Under the pieces are notes generated by a model, which saw nothing but the letters and a program-made list of their open reading frames with translations, made no database searches and was not told where the DNA came from. The translations under genes and the position numbers were made by a program. Of a stretch of 56,208 nucleotides of DNA, positions 18,870 through 26,907 are shown in pieces; position 1 is the first letter of the stretch; every line of letters starts with the position of its first letter. Source of the DNA: Saprospiraceae bacterium. Lineage in GTDB: Bacteria > Bacteroidota > Bacteroidia > Chitinophagales > Saprospiraceae. Location: NCBI GenBank assembly GCA_027488135.1, contig JAIYCH010000066.1, positions 1-56,208 on the forward strand, given 5' to 3'.

Positions 18870-19106
18870 CTAACCTCCACTCACTGGAGGGATAATCACA
18901 ATCTCCGCGCCTTCTGTTAAGAGCATTTCATCGGTTGCATACGATTGATTTACAGCAATGGCCATGGTTTTTAGTTTAACCATTTCTGGATAATTTTCAA
19001 ATAAATATTCCTTCAATTGACCAACGGTTAAAACCGTATCCGGCTCAATTTCTATGCTTGAATTTCCTAAAATTTCTTTTGCTATACCAAATGCTTTGAC
19101 CCTCAT
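18870..19106 (-). CDS. moaD: MoaD/ThiS-like sulfur carrier protein
   Basis: 78 residues ending in VSGG, the C-terminal Gly-Gly that is adenylated and thiocarboxylated in molybdopterin synthase small subunits. The fold pattern MRVKAFGIAKEILG ... AIAVNQSY ... LTEGAEIVIIPPVSGG matches MoaD better than ThiS. No other molybdenum-cofactor gene is in the window, so the partner MoaE must be elsewhere; a sulfur-carrier role in another pathway is possible. Divergent from the aminopeptidase gene. Confidence 0.85.
   Translation of the reverse strand: MRVKAFGIAKEILGNSSIEIEPDTVLTVGQLKEYLFENYPEMVKLKTMAIAVNQSYATDEMLLTEGAEIVIIPPVSGG
18874..18890 (-). terminator. Possible terminator hairpin at the end of moaD
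   Basis: CCTCCA-CTCAC-TGGAGG, a 6-bp GC-rich stem that overlaps the last codons of moaD (PPVSGG). On the minus strand it is followed shortly by a T-rich stretch (ATTTTTATTTTT), as in an intrinsic terminator. The coding constraint on Gly-Gly and Pro-Pro codons may alone explain the symmetry. Confidence 0.35.
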
Positions 19107-19179
19107 TTTTCGCTTTTCTTGTTTAACTTCTAAAATTACCTTTTTTTTATATTAACTTTCGCCATTAAAGTTAAAAATC

Positions 19180-19938
19180 TTGATAGTTCAGACAGATGCA
19201 GATTTATTGGGCATGCAGGCAGCCAGTGATGCAGTGGCCCTTACCCTAAAATCAATGATTGGATATGCCAAACCAGGAATGAATACCTTGGAATTAGATG
19301 AATATGGTGCATCCTTACTTAAAAGTTATGGTGCCACCTCTGCTCCAATAAAAGATTATAAATTTCCTGGTTATACCTGTATTTCACTAAATAAGGAGGC
19401 AGCTCACGGTATTCCATCAAAATCTAAAATTTTAAAAGAGGGTGACTTAATTAATATTGATGTGTCAGCGGAACTTAACGGTTATTATGGAGATAATGGA
19501 TTTTCATTTATCCTGGGAAATGACCTGACGGGTTTACAGCCCTTAGTTTCGGCCTCCAGAGAAATACTATTAGCAGCCATAAAGGAAATTAAAGCCGGTG
19601 TAAGAATCGCTGTAGTCGGCAGATTTATACAGCAAAAAGCCGCCGAAAGAGGTTTTAAAGTGATTAAAAATTTAGTAGGTCACGGCATTGGTAGAAAATT
19701 ACACGAAGATCCAGACGAAATTCCCTGTTTTTACGACCCTTACAATAAAGCTGTTTTTAAAAAAAATAGTGTCATAGCATTAGAAACCTTTATATCCACC
19801 AAAACTTCTTTTGTTAAGGAAGATACCGATGGTTGGACAATGATTACAAGGGATGGAAGTTACGTTGCTCAACATGAACACACCCTTATTGTCACCAATG
19901 AAGAGCCTACCATCCTAACCTGGCAAAATGGAATCTGA
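19180..19938 (+). CDS. map: Type I methionine aminopeptidase
   Basis: 252 residues with a TTG start at 19180, chosen because MIVQTDADLLGMQAASDAVA aligns with the usual N-terminus of MAP. M24 metallopeptidase that removes the initiator Met. Metal ligands visible: Asp in NIDVSAELNGYYGDNG (two Asp), His in VGHGIGRKLHEDP, Glu in ALETF and Glu in QHEHTLIV. The fragment HGIPSKSKILKEGDLINID matches the substrate His loop. No SH3-type N-extension. First gene of a tight run with an APH-like kinase and a HAD phosphatase. A paralogue elsewhere is likely because map is usually beside ribosomal genes. Confidence 0.88.
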   Translation: MIVQTDADLLGMQAASDAVALTLKSMIGYAKPGMNTLELDEYGASLLKSYGATSAPIKDYKFPGYTCISLNKEAAHGIPSKSKILKEGDLINIDVSAELNGYYGDNGFSFILGNDLTGLQPLVSASREILLAAIKEIKAGVRIAVVGRFIQQKAAERGFKVIKNLVGHGIGRKLHEDPDEIPCFYDPYNKAVFKKNSVIALETFISTKTSFVKEDTDGWTMITRDGSYVAQHEHTLIVTNEEPTILTWQNGI

Positions 19939-19939
19939 T

Positions 19940-20983
19940 ATGCACTATATCGACTTTACAACTATTGTGAACCATGCTTGGGCTGCTTATGACAGTAGCA
20001 GACCCATTAAGTCTATCTCTGATATAAGTGCAAGGGTTTCAACCAATCATGTTTATAAAATTATTTTTCCAGAAGGTGATTTTGTTATAGCCAAGCTTTC
20101 CTATTTTGGAAAATATGACCATTTTGTTGAGGATCATTCCATCATAAATGTCCTCGCCAATAATCTAAATACGCCTTTTAATCATTTCCTGGCTCGCTCT
20201 CTTATAAAAGGAAATCAACTTTTTGTGCATAGATATAAAGATTCCTTGATTGATGCCTGGGTTGTTTTTTATAATCCAGTCACCATTGATCAAAAATTAC
20301 CAGCCCGATTAAATCATTCGCAAATTGAACGATTGGGAGAAGAATTTGCTGCCTTTCATAAAGCTTGTTCCCGAGTATCGAATACCTTGCCACCATCCTC
20401 AAAAACACTTAAATCAGATCTTTATCATTTGCTGGACATCTTATCAACGGATTTCGGCCAATTTGAGCACAGATTATATGCTTCAGTCATTCAAGAACAA
20501 TGCGACCGGTTTTTTACAAACAGTGATTTATTAAGAATTGATAAATTACAGAAATTACCTGTTTTTGTAGACTGGAATATCGGAAATTTTTCTGTAACGA
20601 ATCAAACCAGTCTATTTTCCCGTTGGGACTACGATTGGTTTAGAATGGCTTCCCGAATTTTAGATTTTTATTTCCTTAGTCGCATTGTGTCTGATGCTGG
20701 TGACAGAACCGTATTCAGCTACAATATTTCTACCTTAATGGAAGACCGATTTATGATATTTCTTAAAGCATACCATCGCGTTTATCCACTCACTGAAACG
20801 GAAATTAGGTTTATACCAGAAGTATATAGATTTTTTATTCTTAACTATGTTATCAAAGATGGCCGATATTTCTTCCACGAAATATATGCTACAAAATTAC
20901 AAAAGGAAGCCTACAGCAGCTATTTACCAAGCATTGAAAAAGAATTTAATGCCGATAAATTACTTCGGGCACTAGCACTATAA
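19940..20983 (+). CDS. Aminoglycoside-phosphotransferase-like protein
   Basis: About 347 residues from the ATG at 19940, one base after the map stop; an in-frame ATG at 19928 inside map is the alternative. The C-lobe shows an APH-like catalytic stretch KLPVFVDWNIGNFSVTN followed by FSRWDYDWFRMASRILDFYF, where WDYDW corresponds to the metal-binding Asp motif. The canonical HGDxxxxN loop is altered to VDWNIGNF, so the catalytic Asp is preserved but not the His. The N-lobe is hard to match. Substrate unknown. Between the aminopeptidase gene and a HAD gene in one operon. Confidence 0.65.
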   Translation: MHYIDFTTIVNHAWAAYDSSRPIKSISDISARVSTNHVYKIIFPEGDFVIAKLSYFGKYDHFVEDHSIINVLANNLNTPFNHFLARSLIKGNQLFVHRYKDSLIDAWVVFYNPVTIDQKLPARLNHSQIERLGEEFAAFHKACSRVSNTLPPSSKTLKSDLYHLLDILSTDFGQFEHRLYASVIQEQCDRFFTNSDLLRIDKLQKLPVFVDWNIGNFSVTNQTSLFSRWDYDWFRMASRILDFYFLSRIVSDAGDRTVFSYNISTLMEDRFMIFLKAYHRVYPLTETEIRFIPEVYRFFILNYVIKDGRYFFHEIYATKLQKEAYSSYLPSIEKEFNADKLLRALAL

Positions 20984-20992
20984 TTTGAATGT

Positions 20993-21841
20993 ATGACTAA
21001 AATATCTTCCTTTGCAAATGTTATTCAACATTATGATGCTATATTTTTTGATGCCTTTGGCGTATTAAAAAATTATAATGGCTTAATTGAAGGCGTAGCA
21101 GAAACCATTTATAAGCTGCATAATAGCCAAAAACAAATTTTTATTCTTACCAACGATTCTTCCCGAAGTCCTTTTGAATTAGCAAAAAAATATCAACAGC
21201 AGGGTATTGATTTAATTACCGAGGAAAATATGATTTCTTCGGGCATGCTCGCCAGGGAATACCTTCAATTAAAAATAAAAAATGGTACCATAGCTTATTT
21301 AGGAACTAAAAATTCTGCTCATTATGTTGAAAATTTAGGCCTTCCAACCTTACCCATCAGCGAGGTGCAGCCTGAAAATTTTTCTGACATTTCTGCTTTA
21401 GTGCTTTTAGATGAAGAAGGATTTAACTGGGAAAGTGATTTGAGTAAATCAATTAATTTGCTTAGACACAAAAATATTCCCGTCGTAGTGGCTAATACAG
21501 ATAGGACCTACCCAGTTAGTAATCATCAAATTAACATAGCTATAGGTGGTATTGCCAATATGCTGGAAGATATTGTTGGCAAACGTTTCATACGTTTTGG
21601 AAAACCAGACGTTCCCTTATTTATCTATGCTTACGAAAAATTATCTGCTATAAAGAGTATTCCAAAAGATAAAATACTCATGGTAGGTGATACGCTGCAT
21701 ACAGATATTTTAGGGGGAAATAAATTTGGCATACATACCGCCCTAGTTTTATCTGGTAATACGCTTCCTGAACAACATCATTTTCTGATTAATTCCAGTG
21801 GTATCATACCCGATTATGTATGCCATTCCGTGGCTCTTTAA
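20993..21841 (+). CDS. HAD-superfamily hydrolase, subfamily IIA
   Basis: 282 residues. HAD motif I is FFDAFGVLKNYNG (the second acidic residue of DxD is replaced by Phe, as in the TIGR01459-type IIA proteins that have DVWG); motif II is FILTNDSSRSP; motifs III/IV are RFGKPDVPLF and MVGDTLHTDILGGNKFG. Cap domain in the middle. It would dephosphorylate a small metabolite; substrate unknown. It follows the APH-like gene by ten bases and its 3' end overlaps the convergent bcp gene by four bases. Confidence 0.85.
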   Translation: MTKISSFANVIQHYDAIFFDAFGVLKNYNGLIEGVAETIYKLHNSQKQIFILTNDSSRSPFELAKKYQQQGIDLITEENMISSGMLAREYLQLKIKNGTIAYLGTKNSAHYVENLGLPTLPISEVQPENFSDISALVLLDEEGFNWESDLSKSINLLRHKNIPVVVANTDRTYPVSNHQINIAIGGIANMLEDIVGKRFIRFGKPDVPLFIYAYEKLSAIKSIPKDKILMVGDTLHTDILGGNKFGIHTALVLSGNTLPEQHHFLINSSGIIPDYVCHSVAL

Positions 21842-22302
21842 CTTTTTAATAAAGCTATTATCTGCTCTGCATGAGCTTTTGTATCGACTTTAGTAATTAC
21901 ATGAGCTACTTTACCTTCCTCGTTTATGATGAAAGTACTTCTTAGTACGCCAAAATACTTTTTTCCATACATAGATTTCTCCCCCCAGGCACCTAAAGCA
22001 CTTAATAACTTGGCTTCTGTGTCAGCAATAAGCGGAAAAGGCAACTGATATTTGTCTTTAAATTTCAAATGCTTCTTTTCATTATCCGGACTTACACCAT
22101 AAATAAGATACCCCATGTCTTTTAATGTGGCATAATGATCTCTTAAACTACAGTTTTCTGCAGTACAACCTGGCGTATCGTCTTTCGGGTAACAAAATAA
22201 AATATACTTTTTACCCATTAATAAGGTAGAACTTACTACCGTACCTTGCTCATCTTTTTCTTCAAAGGAAGGAACGTCGTCCCCAATAGTCAAATGGCTC
22301 AT
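21838..22302 (-). CDS. bcp: Thioredoxin-dependent peroxiredoxin (Bcp/PrxQ)
   Basis: 154 residues. Atypical 2-Cys peroxiredoxin of the BCP/PrxQ group: FCYPKDDTPGCTAENCSLRD carries the peroxidatic Cys (PGC) and the resolving Cys five residues later. It reduces peroxides and is recycled by thioredoxin. The C-terminal GVLRSTFIINEEGKV matches the family. The gene is convergent with the HAD gene and sits 51 bases after the M23 peptidase start on the other side. Confidence 0.95.
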   Translation of the reverse strand: MSHLTIGDDVPSFEEKDEQGTVVSSTLLMGKKYILFCYPKDDTPGCTAENCSLRDHYATLKDMGYLIYGVSPDNEKKHLKFKDKYQLPFPLIADTEAKLLSALGAWGEKSMYGKKYFGVLRSTFIINEEGKVAHVITKVDTKAHAEQIIALLKS

Positions 22303-22353
22303 TTTTTATTATTTTTATAGGAAACAAGTTAGGCAAAACTTAGTTCATTAAAA

Positions 22354-24060
22354 TTATTTCCATACGGTGAATGACTTTTTTAAATGATTTATGTTATTCA
22401 TTTTGTCCCAACTCGTTACTTTAATTTCATATTTACCCTTTTTAAGATCAACGGGTAAATATCCGGAAATGATACCGCTTTTGCTATCAGAACGCATTCT
22501 AATCCATTGTCCATTCAACGTAACTTTAAAAAAGGGATAATCCATTCGCTCCGGCAAATCTACGTTATCTGAAAGATGAAACTGTAAGACTCCCTTTTTT
22601 CCCCTTCCCGCTAATGATAAATCTTTGATAGCAGGAGGTATGGTATCGATCATAATTGAAAACTCTCCGAACTGATTGACCTGTCCCTCAAGAAAATTTT
22701 TCCTCCATTTACCCCCATAATTAATATACTTTCCCTGTTGATTACAACCTGAAATAAATGCCTTTTCTCTTAAGTAATCAGGCATAATCCCTGAACGAAT
22801 GGACAAAAAAATGTCATTATGTAAAGGTTCCTTATCATTATGAACCGAGTGAATTCTTGAAAAAGTCTCTATTCGCCTTTCATTTATCTCGCGATACATA
22901 AAAGGAATATTTTGATAAACTGCTCCTTTAGGAATAATTACCTCTATAAAATAGGTCTTTAACTGGTTATCAACATTTCTATACACATACTTATTATGTA
23001 AAGGGAGAGAGGGTAAATAACCTTTTATGCCTCTAATAGCTATTCTTTTCCGACTATAATTTCCAGCATAATCTAAAGCTTCTACTTCTATATTAGTTAT
23101 TTTACCATATTTCACATTGAAATATCCATCATTTTGAAGATGTTTAAAAGACTTAAGATTATTTCCCGGAAGCCGGTAACACCTATAAAAAATATCCTTT
23201 GATAACTTATTTTCTTTATAATCAATCATAGCATTGGCATATTTAGACTCCTCCAAGGCTATCTTGCCAGCTAAAAAATGAAAATGAAGTTTTCCATCTA
23301 CGTACATTTTTAACTGATAAACTCCATTTCTATTATTGTTTCCCTCCATGCCATCAAAAACCTGGACAGCTAAAGCAGATTTGCCAATTAATAAATCCAA
23401 TGTATCTACTTTAAAATATTCATTTTTATTAAGCTTAACAAATTTTTCACTTCTGGAAACCCTGTTTTCATCAACGTTAATCAGTTTTAATGCGGTCCAT
23501 TCAGGTGCAGAACAATCCTTTACATTTACACTAAAAAATAAAGGATTAACCAGTTTATTGTGTTTTAAATCACGAATTTCATAATGAAGATGTGGACCGA
23601 ATGAGAAACCAGTATTACCAATTTCACCTATTTTATCCCCTTTTTTAACCAGAATTTCATCCTTCTTGAAGTAAACAGAAAAATTCGACTTCTTATATTT
23701 TTTAGCTTCTTTATAATAGTGTTCTTCGAATGGAGTGTTAAAGACAGATAAGTGGCCGTAAACAGACATATATCCATTTTTATGTTTAATGTAAATAACA
23801 TTACCATACCCCGTTCCCTTTGATTCCAATTTGTGAAGAAATCCATCTTCCACTGCATAAACGGGTGTTCCCACAACTCCTTTTATATCTATTCCACCGT
23901 GAAAATGATCTGAACGTAATTCTGCGAATGTCCCTGAAAGAGAAACAGGAATTTTTACAGGTTGACCAAGTTTTGTTAAAGAAAACAAGGCCATAAAACT
24001 TAAAGCATAAAAATTAATGATTAAAATAGTTCTCCCAGGAACCAATATAAGTTTCCTCAA
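22354..24060 (-). CDS. M23 family metallopeptidase, secreted
   Basis: 568 residues counted from a TTG at 24060, which overlaps the end of aat by 47 bases; no ATG gives a full signal peptide (the first downstream ATG would leave a very short one), so the start is uncertain. LytM/M23 domain at about residues 45-165 with zinc-ligand motifs SDHFHGGIDIKG and GPHLHYEIRD, and VYGHLSVF. The remaining 400 residues are beta-rich, Ig-like (for example IPPAIKDLSLAG), ending in KKSFTVW. It probably cleaves peptide crosslinks in the periplasm. The long C-terminal region is characteristic of Bacteroidota homologues. Confidence 0.82.
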   Translation of the reverse strand: MRKLILVPGRTILIINFYALSFMALFSLTKLGQPVKIPVSLSGTFAELRSDHFHGGIDIKGVVGTPVYAVEDGFLHKLESKGTGYGNVIYIKHKNGYMSVYGHLSVFNTPFEEHYYKEAKKYKKSNFSVYFKKDEILVKKGDKIGEIGNTGFSFGPHLHYEIRDLKHNKLVNPLFFSVNVKDCSAPEWTALKLINVDENRVSRSEKFVKLNKNEYFKVDTLDLLIGKSALAVQVFDGMEGNNNRNGVYQLKMYVDGKLHFHFLAGKIALEESKYANAMIDYKENKLSKDIFYRCYRLPGNNLKSFKHLQNDGYFNVKYGKITNIEVEALDYAGNYSRKRIAIRGIKGYLPSLPLHNKYVYRNVDNQLKTYFIEVIIPKGAVYQNIPFMYREINERRIETFSRIHSVHNDKEPLHNDIFLSIRSGIMPDYLREKAFISGCNQQGKYINYGGKWRKNFLEGQVNQFGEFSIMIDTIPPAIKDLSLAGRGKKGVLQFHLSDNVDLPERMDYPFFKVTLNGQWIRMRSDSKSGIISGYLPVDLKKGKYEIKVTSWDKMNNINHLKKSFTVWK

Positions 24061-24700
24061 TGTTATTATGGTTTAGAATATCAATAAAATCCTTTCTTTT
24101 TATGGCATTAGCGCCCAAACTTTCTAAATGTTTTGTTTCTTGTTGACAATCGATAAGAAGGAACCCCTTTTGTTTTAATTGATTTACTAAGGAAATAAAC
24201 CCAAATTTTGAAGCATTCGAAACCTTAGCAAACATAGACTCACCAAAAAACACCTTTCCCAAAGAAATACCATATAGGCCACCAACCAATTCATTGCCCA
24301 TCCAGACTTCAACAGAATGTGCATAACCCTTTTTATGCAATTGAATATAAGCTGCCAACATTTTATTGGTAATCCACGTTCCTAGCTGATCTTCTCTATC
24401 AATTTTTTGACAATTTTTAATAACGTCCTCAAAATTTTGGTCCCAGGTAACCTTGAATTTATTTTGATTAAAATAAGGTCGCATACTTTTTGAAACAATT
24501 AAATTTTCAGGAAAAAGGACAAACCTAGGATCAGGTGACCACCATAAAATAGGACTTTTGTCAGAAGAATACCAAGGAAAAATTCCTTTACTATATGCCA
24601 ATATAAGGCGTTCCGCTGATAAATCTCCGCCCATAGCAACTATGCCCTCTTCTGTACTTTCTTCCACATCAGGAAACCATAAATCTGTTTTTAACATCAT
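24014..24700 (-). CDS. aat: Leucyl/phenylalanyl-tRNA--protein transferase
   Basis: 228 residues (two adjacent ATG codons at 24700 and 24697). N-end-rule enzyme adding Leu/Phe to proteins with N-terminal Lys or Arg. Family signatures: GIVAMGGDLSAERLILAYS, GIFPWY, WWSPDPRFVLFPE, YIQLHKKGYAHSVEVW and GGLYGISLGKVFFGESMF. Full length. Just upstream of its start lies the first copy of the TTTTCCACA-bearing repeat of the AT-rich region. Confidence 0.95.
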   Translation of the reverse strand: MMLKTDLWFPDVEESTEEGIVAMGGDLSAERLILAYSKGIFPWYSSDKSPILWWSPDPRFVLFPENLIVSKSMRPYFNQNKFKVTWDQNFEDVIKNCQKIDREDQLGTWITNKMLAAYIQLHKKGYAHSVEVWMGNELVGGLYGISLGKVFFGESMFAKVSNASKFGFISLVNQLKQKGFLLIDCQQETKHLESLGANAIKRKDFIDILNHNNIEETYIGSWENYFNH

Positions 24701-24712
24701 TTTTATTAAATT

Positions 24713-24739
24713 TCGTTTTCCACATTGTTATTAACATTT
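24713..24739. repeat. 27-bp direct repeat, copy 1
   Basis: Starts TCGTTTTCCACATTGTT and ends TTAACATTT. It matches 25320-25346 in 26 of 27 positions (A versus G at position 18). It contains one TTTTCCACA box and lies just upstream of aat. Confidence 0.85.
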
Positions 24740-25319
24740 TTAAAAAAAATTAAAGAACGCTTAACAGCTATATTCTTCAACCTTTGACAAGAAAAAGTAG
24801 AAGAAATTACTATTATATATACCAATATATCACAATTTATAAATTTAGATATAAACATTTTGCCGCAAGTTTAAAATTTATTAACATAATTACCAACAAG
24901 AAATTTTTCTTTCAAACATTTTATTTTGTAAAATATTTTAAAAAAAATAATTTATAAAATTATGAATATCAATAAATTAAAAAAATAAATTAGAAATGTT
25001 ATTTTTATATATTTTATAATTCACTTAAAATAAAACACTTAGAAATTGCTCATAAATTGGAAAAGCCTCAAAAAATTAAAACAATTTATTAATAATCGCT
25101 GGGGATTAATCATAAAATTAAAAACCTGTTTTTAACATATCAATAAGATAATAAAATATAATTTTAATGCCATAAAAATGCTAACAAATAAATTAAAACA
25201 TGTGGAAAACATGTGGAAAATGATAACTGCTTGTTTACATTGCCCATAACCAAAAGAAACGATAACGACTTTAATAAAATCGTTTAAAAATTTAAATAAA
25301 TGACAATTATTTTATAAAA

Positions 25320-25346
25320 TCGTTTTCCACATTGTTGTTAACATTT
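25320..25346. repeat. 27-bp direct repeat, copy 2
   Basis: Second copy of the repeat at 24713-24739, in the same orientation and immediately after the stop of the heme A synthase gene. The two copies bracket the AT-rich origin candidate. This copy contains the palindrome GTTAAC. Confidence 0.85.
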
Positions 25347-25351
25347 AATCT

Positions 25352-26422
25352 TTATAACTTCTTAGTTTGAGCGGAAAATAACATTACCAACATAGTAGTT
25401 AGTAACAATAAAGCTACAGCCTGATGTGCTACACCAAGGTTAACTGGTATATGATAAATACTATTTTTTAAGGTAAAAATGCCTAATAATACCTGAGTTA
25501 TTAACAAACTCGCCAATACTACTAACCATAGCTTGTAGGAAGCGATGTCCACCCTTTTCCAATAGAATAATATAAAAGATAAAATACTGAAAGACAATAT
25601 ATAAGCCACATTTCTATGCAGAAATTGTATCCACGCACTGAAGTATGGATTTTTATCATAATCTATAAAATTATCTATCTTAAAAGAGCCTTTTTCAACC
25701 ATTACATCAGGTATATACTGTCCATTCATATCAGGCCAGGTTGGATAAAACAAAGCCGCTTTTGAACCCGAAACGATACCCCCTAAAATGATTTGAAAAG
25801 CCAATAAAAAGAGTAAACATTTTGTCCACAACCTAATGTTTAGAATGTTGGTAACATGTGGAAAACTTTTAAAAGTCAATAAAAACGTCCATAGTAAATA
25901 AGAAAACAGGACTAAAGCTAAGGAAAGATGTAAAGTCAGTTTGTAGGCATTTACCCATGGACGCTCAATAAGTCCGCTCGCCACCATGATCCAGCCAAAG
26001 GATGCAACCGTCGCCGCAAGAAGAACCACAATTCCCAGTCTTTTAAAAAGAAAAGAATCTATCCATCCCTTTCGTAAAAAATAGAGAAAAGGTAAAATGA
26101 AAACGAAACCCATAGTTCTTGCCCATAATCTGTGGAAATACTCCCAGAAATAAATGAACTTGAAATCTTTCATTTCCATTCCCTCATTTATTTTTTTGTA
26201 TTGTGGTGTTTCCTTATATTCCGCAAATGCCGCATCCCAGGTAGCCTCATCCATGGGGGGTAAAGTTCCTGTGACTATTTCCCATTTGGTGATCGAAAGA
26301 CCCGATCCAGTTAAACGGGTTATGCCTCCTATAACCACTTGAAAAAAAATCATTACTAATCCTAAGCCAAGCCATAAGGTAATAATCTTGGGATAATTTC
26401 CAACCAAGCTTTCTTTGCTCAT
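25352..26422 (-). CDS. ctaA: Heme A synthase (COX15/CtaA)
   Basis: About 356 residues from the ATG at 26422. An in-frame ATG at 26458 is rejected because a Bacteroidota -7 box (26442-26435) lies between the two. Eight membrane segments. The four heme-binding His are visible in FWEYFHRLWARTMG, KLTLHLSLALV, FLHRNVAYIL and GVAHQAVALLLL. It oxidises the C8 methyl of heme O to make heme A for cytochrome oxidase. No other oxidase gene is nearby. Its 3' end abuts the origin candidate, and the coding region itself contains DnaA-box-like 9-mers (25822-25830, 25857-25865, 26131-26139). Confidence 0.93.
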   Translation of the reverse strand: MSKESLVGNYPKIITLWLGLGLVMIFFQVVIGGITRLTGSGLSITKWEIVTGTLPPMDEATWDAAFAEYKETPQYKKINEGMEMKDFKFIYFWEYFHRLWARTMGFVFILPFLYFLRKGWIDSFLFKRLGIVVLLAATVASFGWIMVASGLIERPWVNAYKLTLHLSLALVLFSYLLWTFLLTFKSFPHVTNILNIRLWTKCLLFLLAFQIILGGIVSGSKAALFYPTWPDMNGQYIPDVMVEKGSFKIDNFIDYDKNPYFSAWIQFLHRNVAYILSFSILSFILFYWKRVDIASYKLWLVVLASLLITQVLLGIFTLKNSIYHIPVNLGVAHQAVALLLLTTMLVMLFSAQTKKL

Positions 26423-26434
26423 ATTTTTTTTCTG

Positions 26435-26442
26435 CAAAAGTA
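26435..26442 (-). promoter_or_regulatory. -7 element TACTTTTG of ctaA
   Basis: On the minus strand the text reads TACTTTTGCAG, a perfect TAnnTTTG box, 12 bases before the ATG at 26422. This fixes the ctaA start. The -33 region is weak. Confidence 0.6.
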
Positions 26443-26458
26443 CATTCTTTTTGAGCAT

Positions 26459-26907
26459 TTGTAAATGAAGGTATTCAGTGATTATTATTGTTATTATTTT
26501 TCTTTTAAAAAAAAATCATACTCATCATTACCCATGTTGGTATGTTGGTAATAACAATGTTATACAAATATTTTTTTTTATAATCCAACGTTTTCAACCT
26601 TTCTATACAGTTGTTTTTATATACTCTTATTGATTTTTGTTTATTTATTAACATTACTGTATATCCATACTGTTTATTTCTTTTTACTTTTAATCGCTGT
26701 TAAGCTATCTATTTTTTATGTTGGGCTAGTTAGTAAATTGGTTGATTCATTGTGGAGAGATTGGGTGATCCTTGTTATTTGAATGAGCTATGTTTATAAG
26801 CCACACTTTCTCCCCAGTATTTTAGTGTTTTTTGTGGAGAAATAAAGAATAACTATTATTGTTAATCAGTATTTTATACATGTTATTAAATTTAATGTTT
26901 GTAAATT
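26459..26907. other. AT-rich intergenic region, second half of the origin candidate
   Basis: No coding sequence. It divides the minus-strand ctaA from the plus-strand SRAP gene. Contains TGTGGAGAG (26751-26759) and TGTGGAGAA (26833-26841), degenerate relatives of the TGTGGAAAA box, and T-rich stretches. From about 26,640 the + strand is noticeably richer in G than C. No promoter with a perfect -7 box was found for the SRAP gene. Confidence 0.5.

Larger units (their letters stand above)
24701..25351. other. Candidate replication origin, AT-rich intergenic region
   Basis: No coding sequence. Extremely AT-rich (long runs without G or C between about 24,900 and 25,200), a plausible unwinding element. 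It contains four exact copies of a DnaA-box-like 9-mer: TTTTCCACA at 24716-24724 and 25323-25331, and the reverse orientation TGTGGAAAA at 25201-25209 and 25212-25220 (11 bases apart, one helical turn). TTTTCCACA differs from the E. coli consensus TTATCCACA at one base and is the consensus DnaA box in cyanobacteria. Further copies occur in the heme A synthase gene (25857-25865). Sampled + strand composition is C-rich to the left and G-rich to the right of this area. Confidence 0.6.

Noticed and set aside
26423-26458. Longer ctaA start at 26458
   Set aside because: A perfect -7 promoter box lies between this ATG and the one at 26422.
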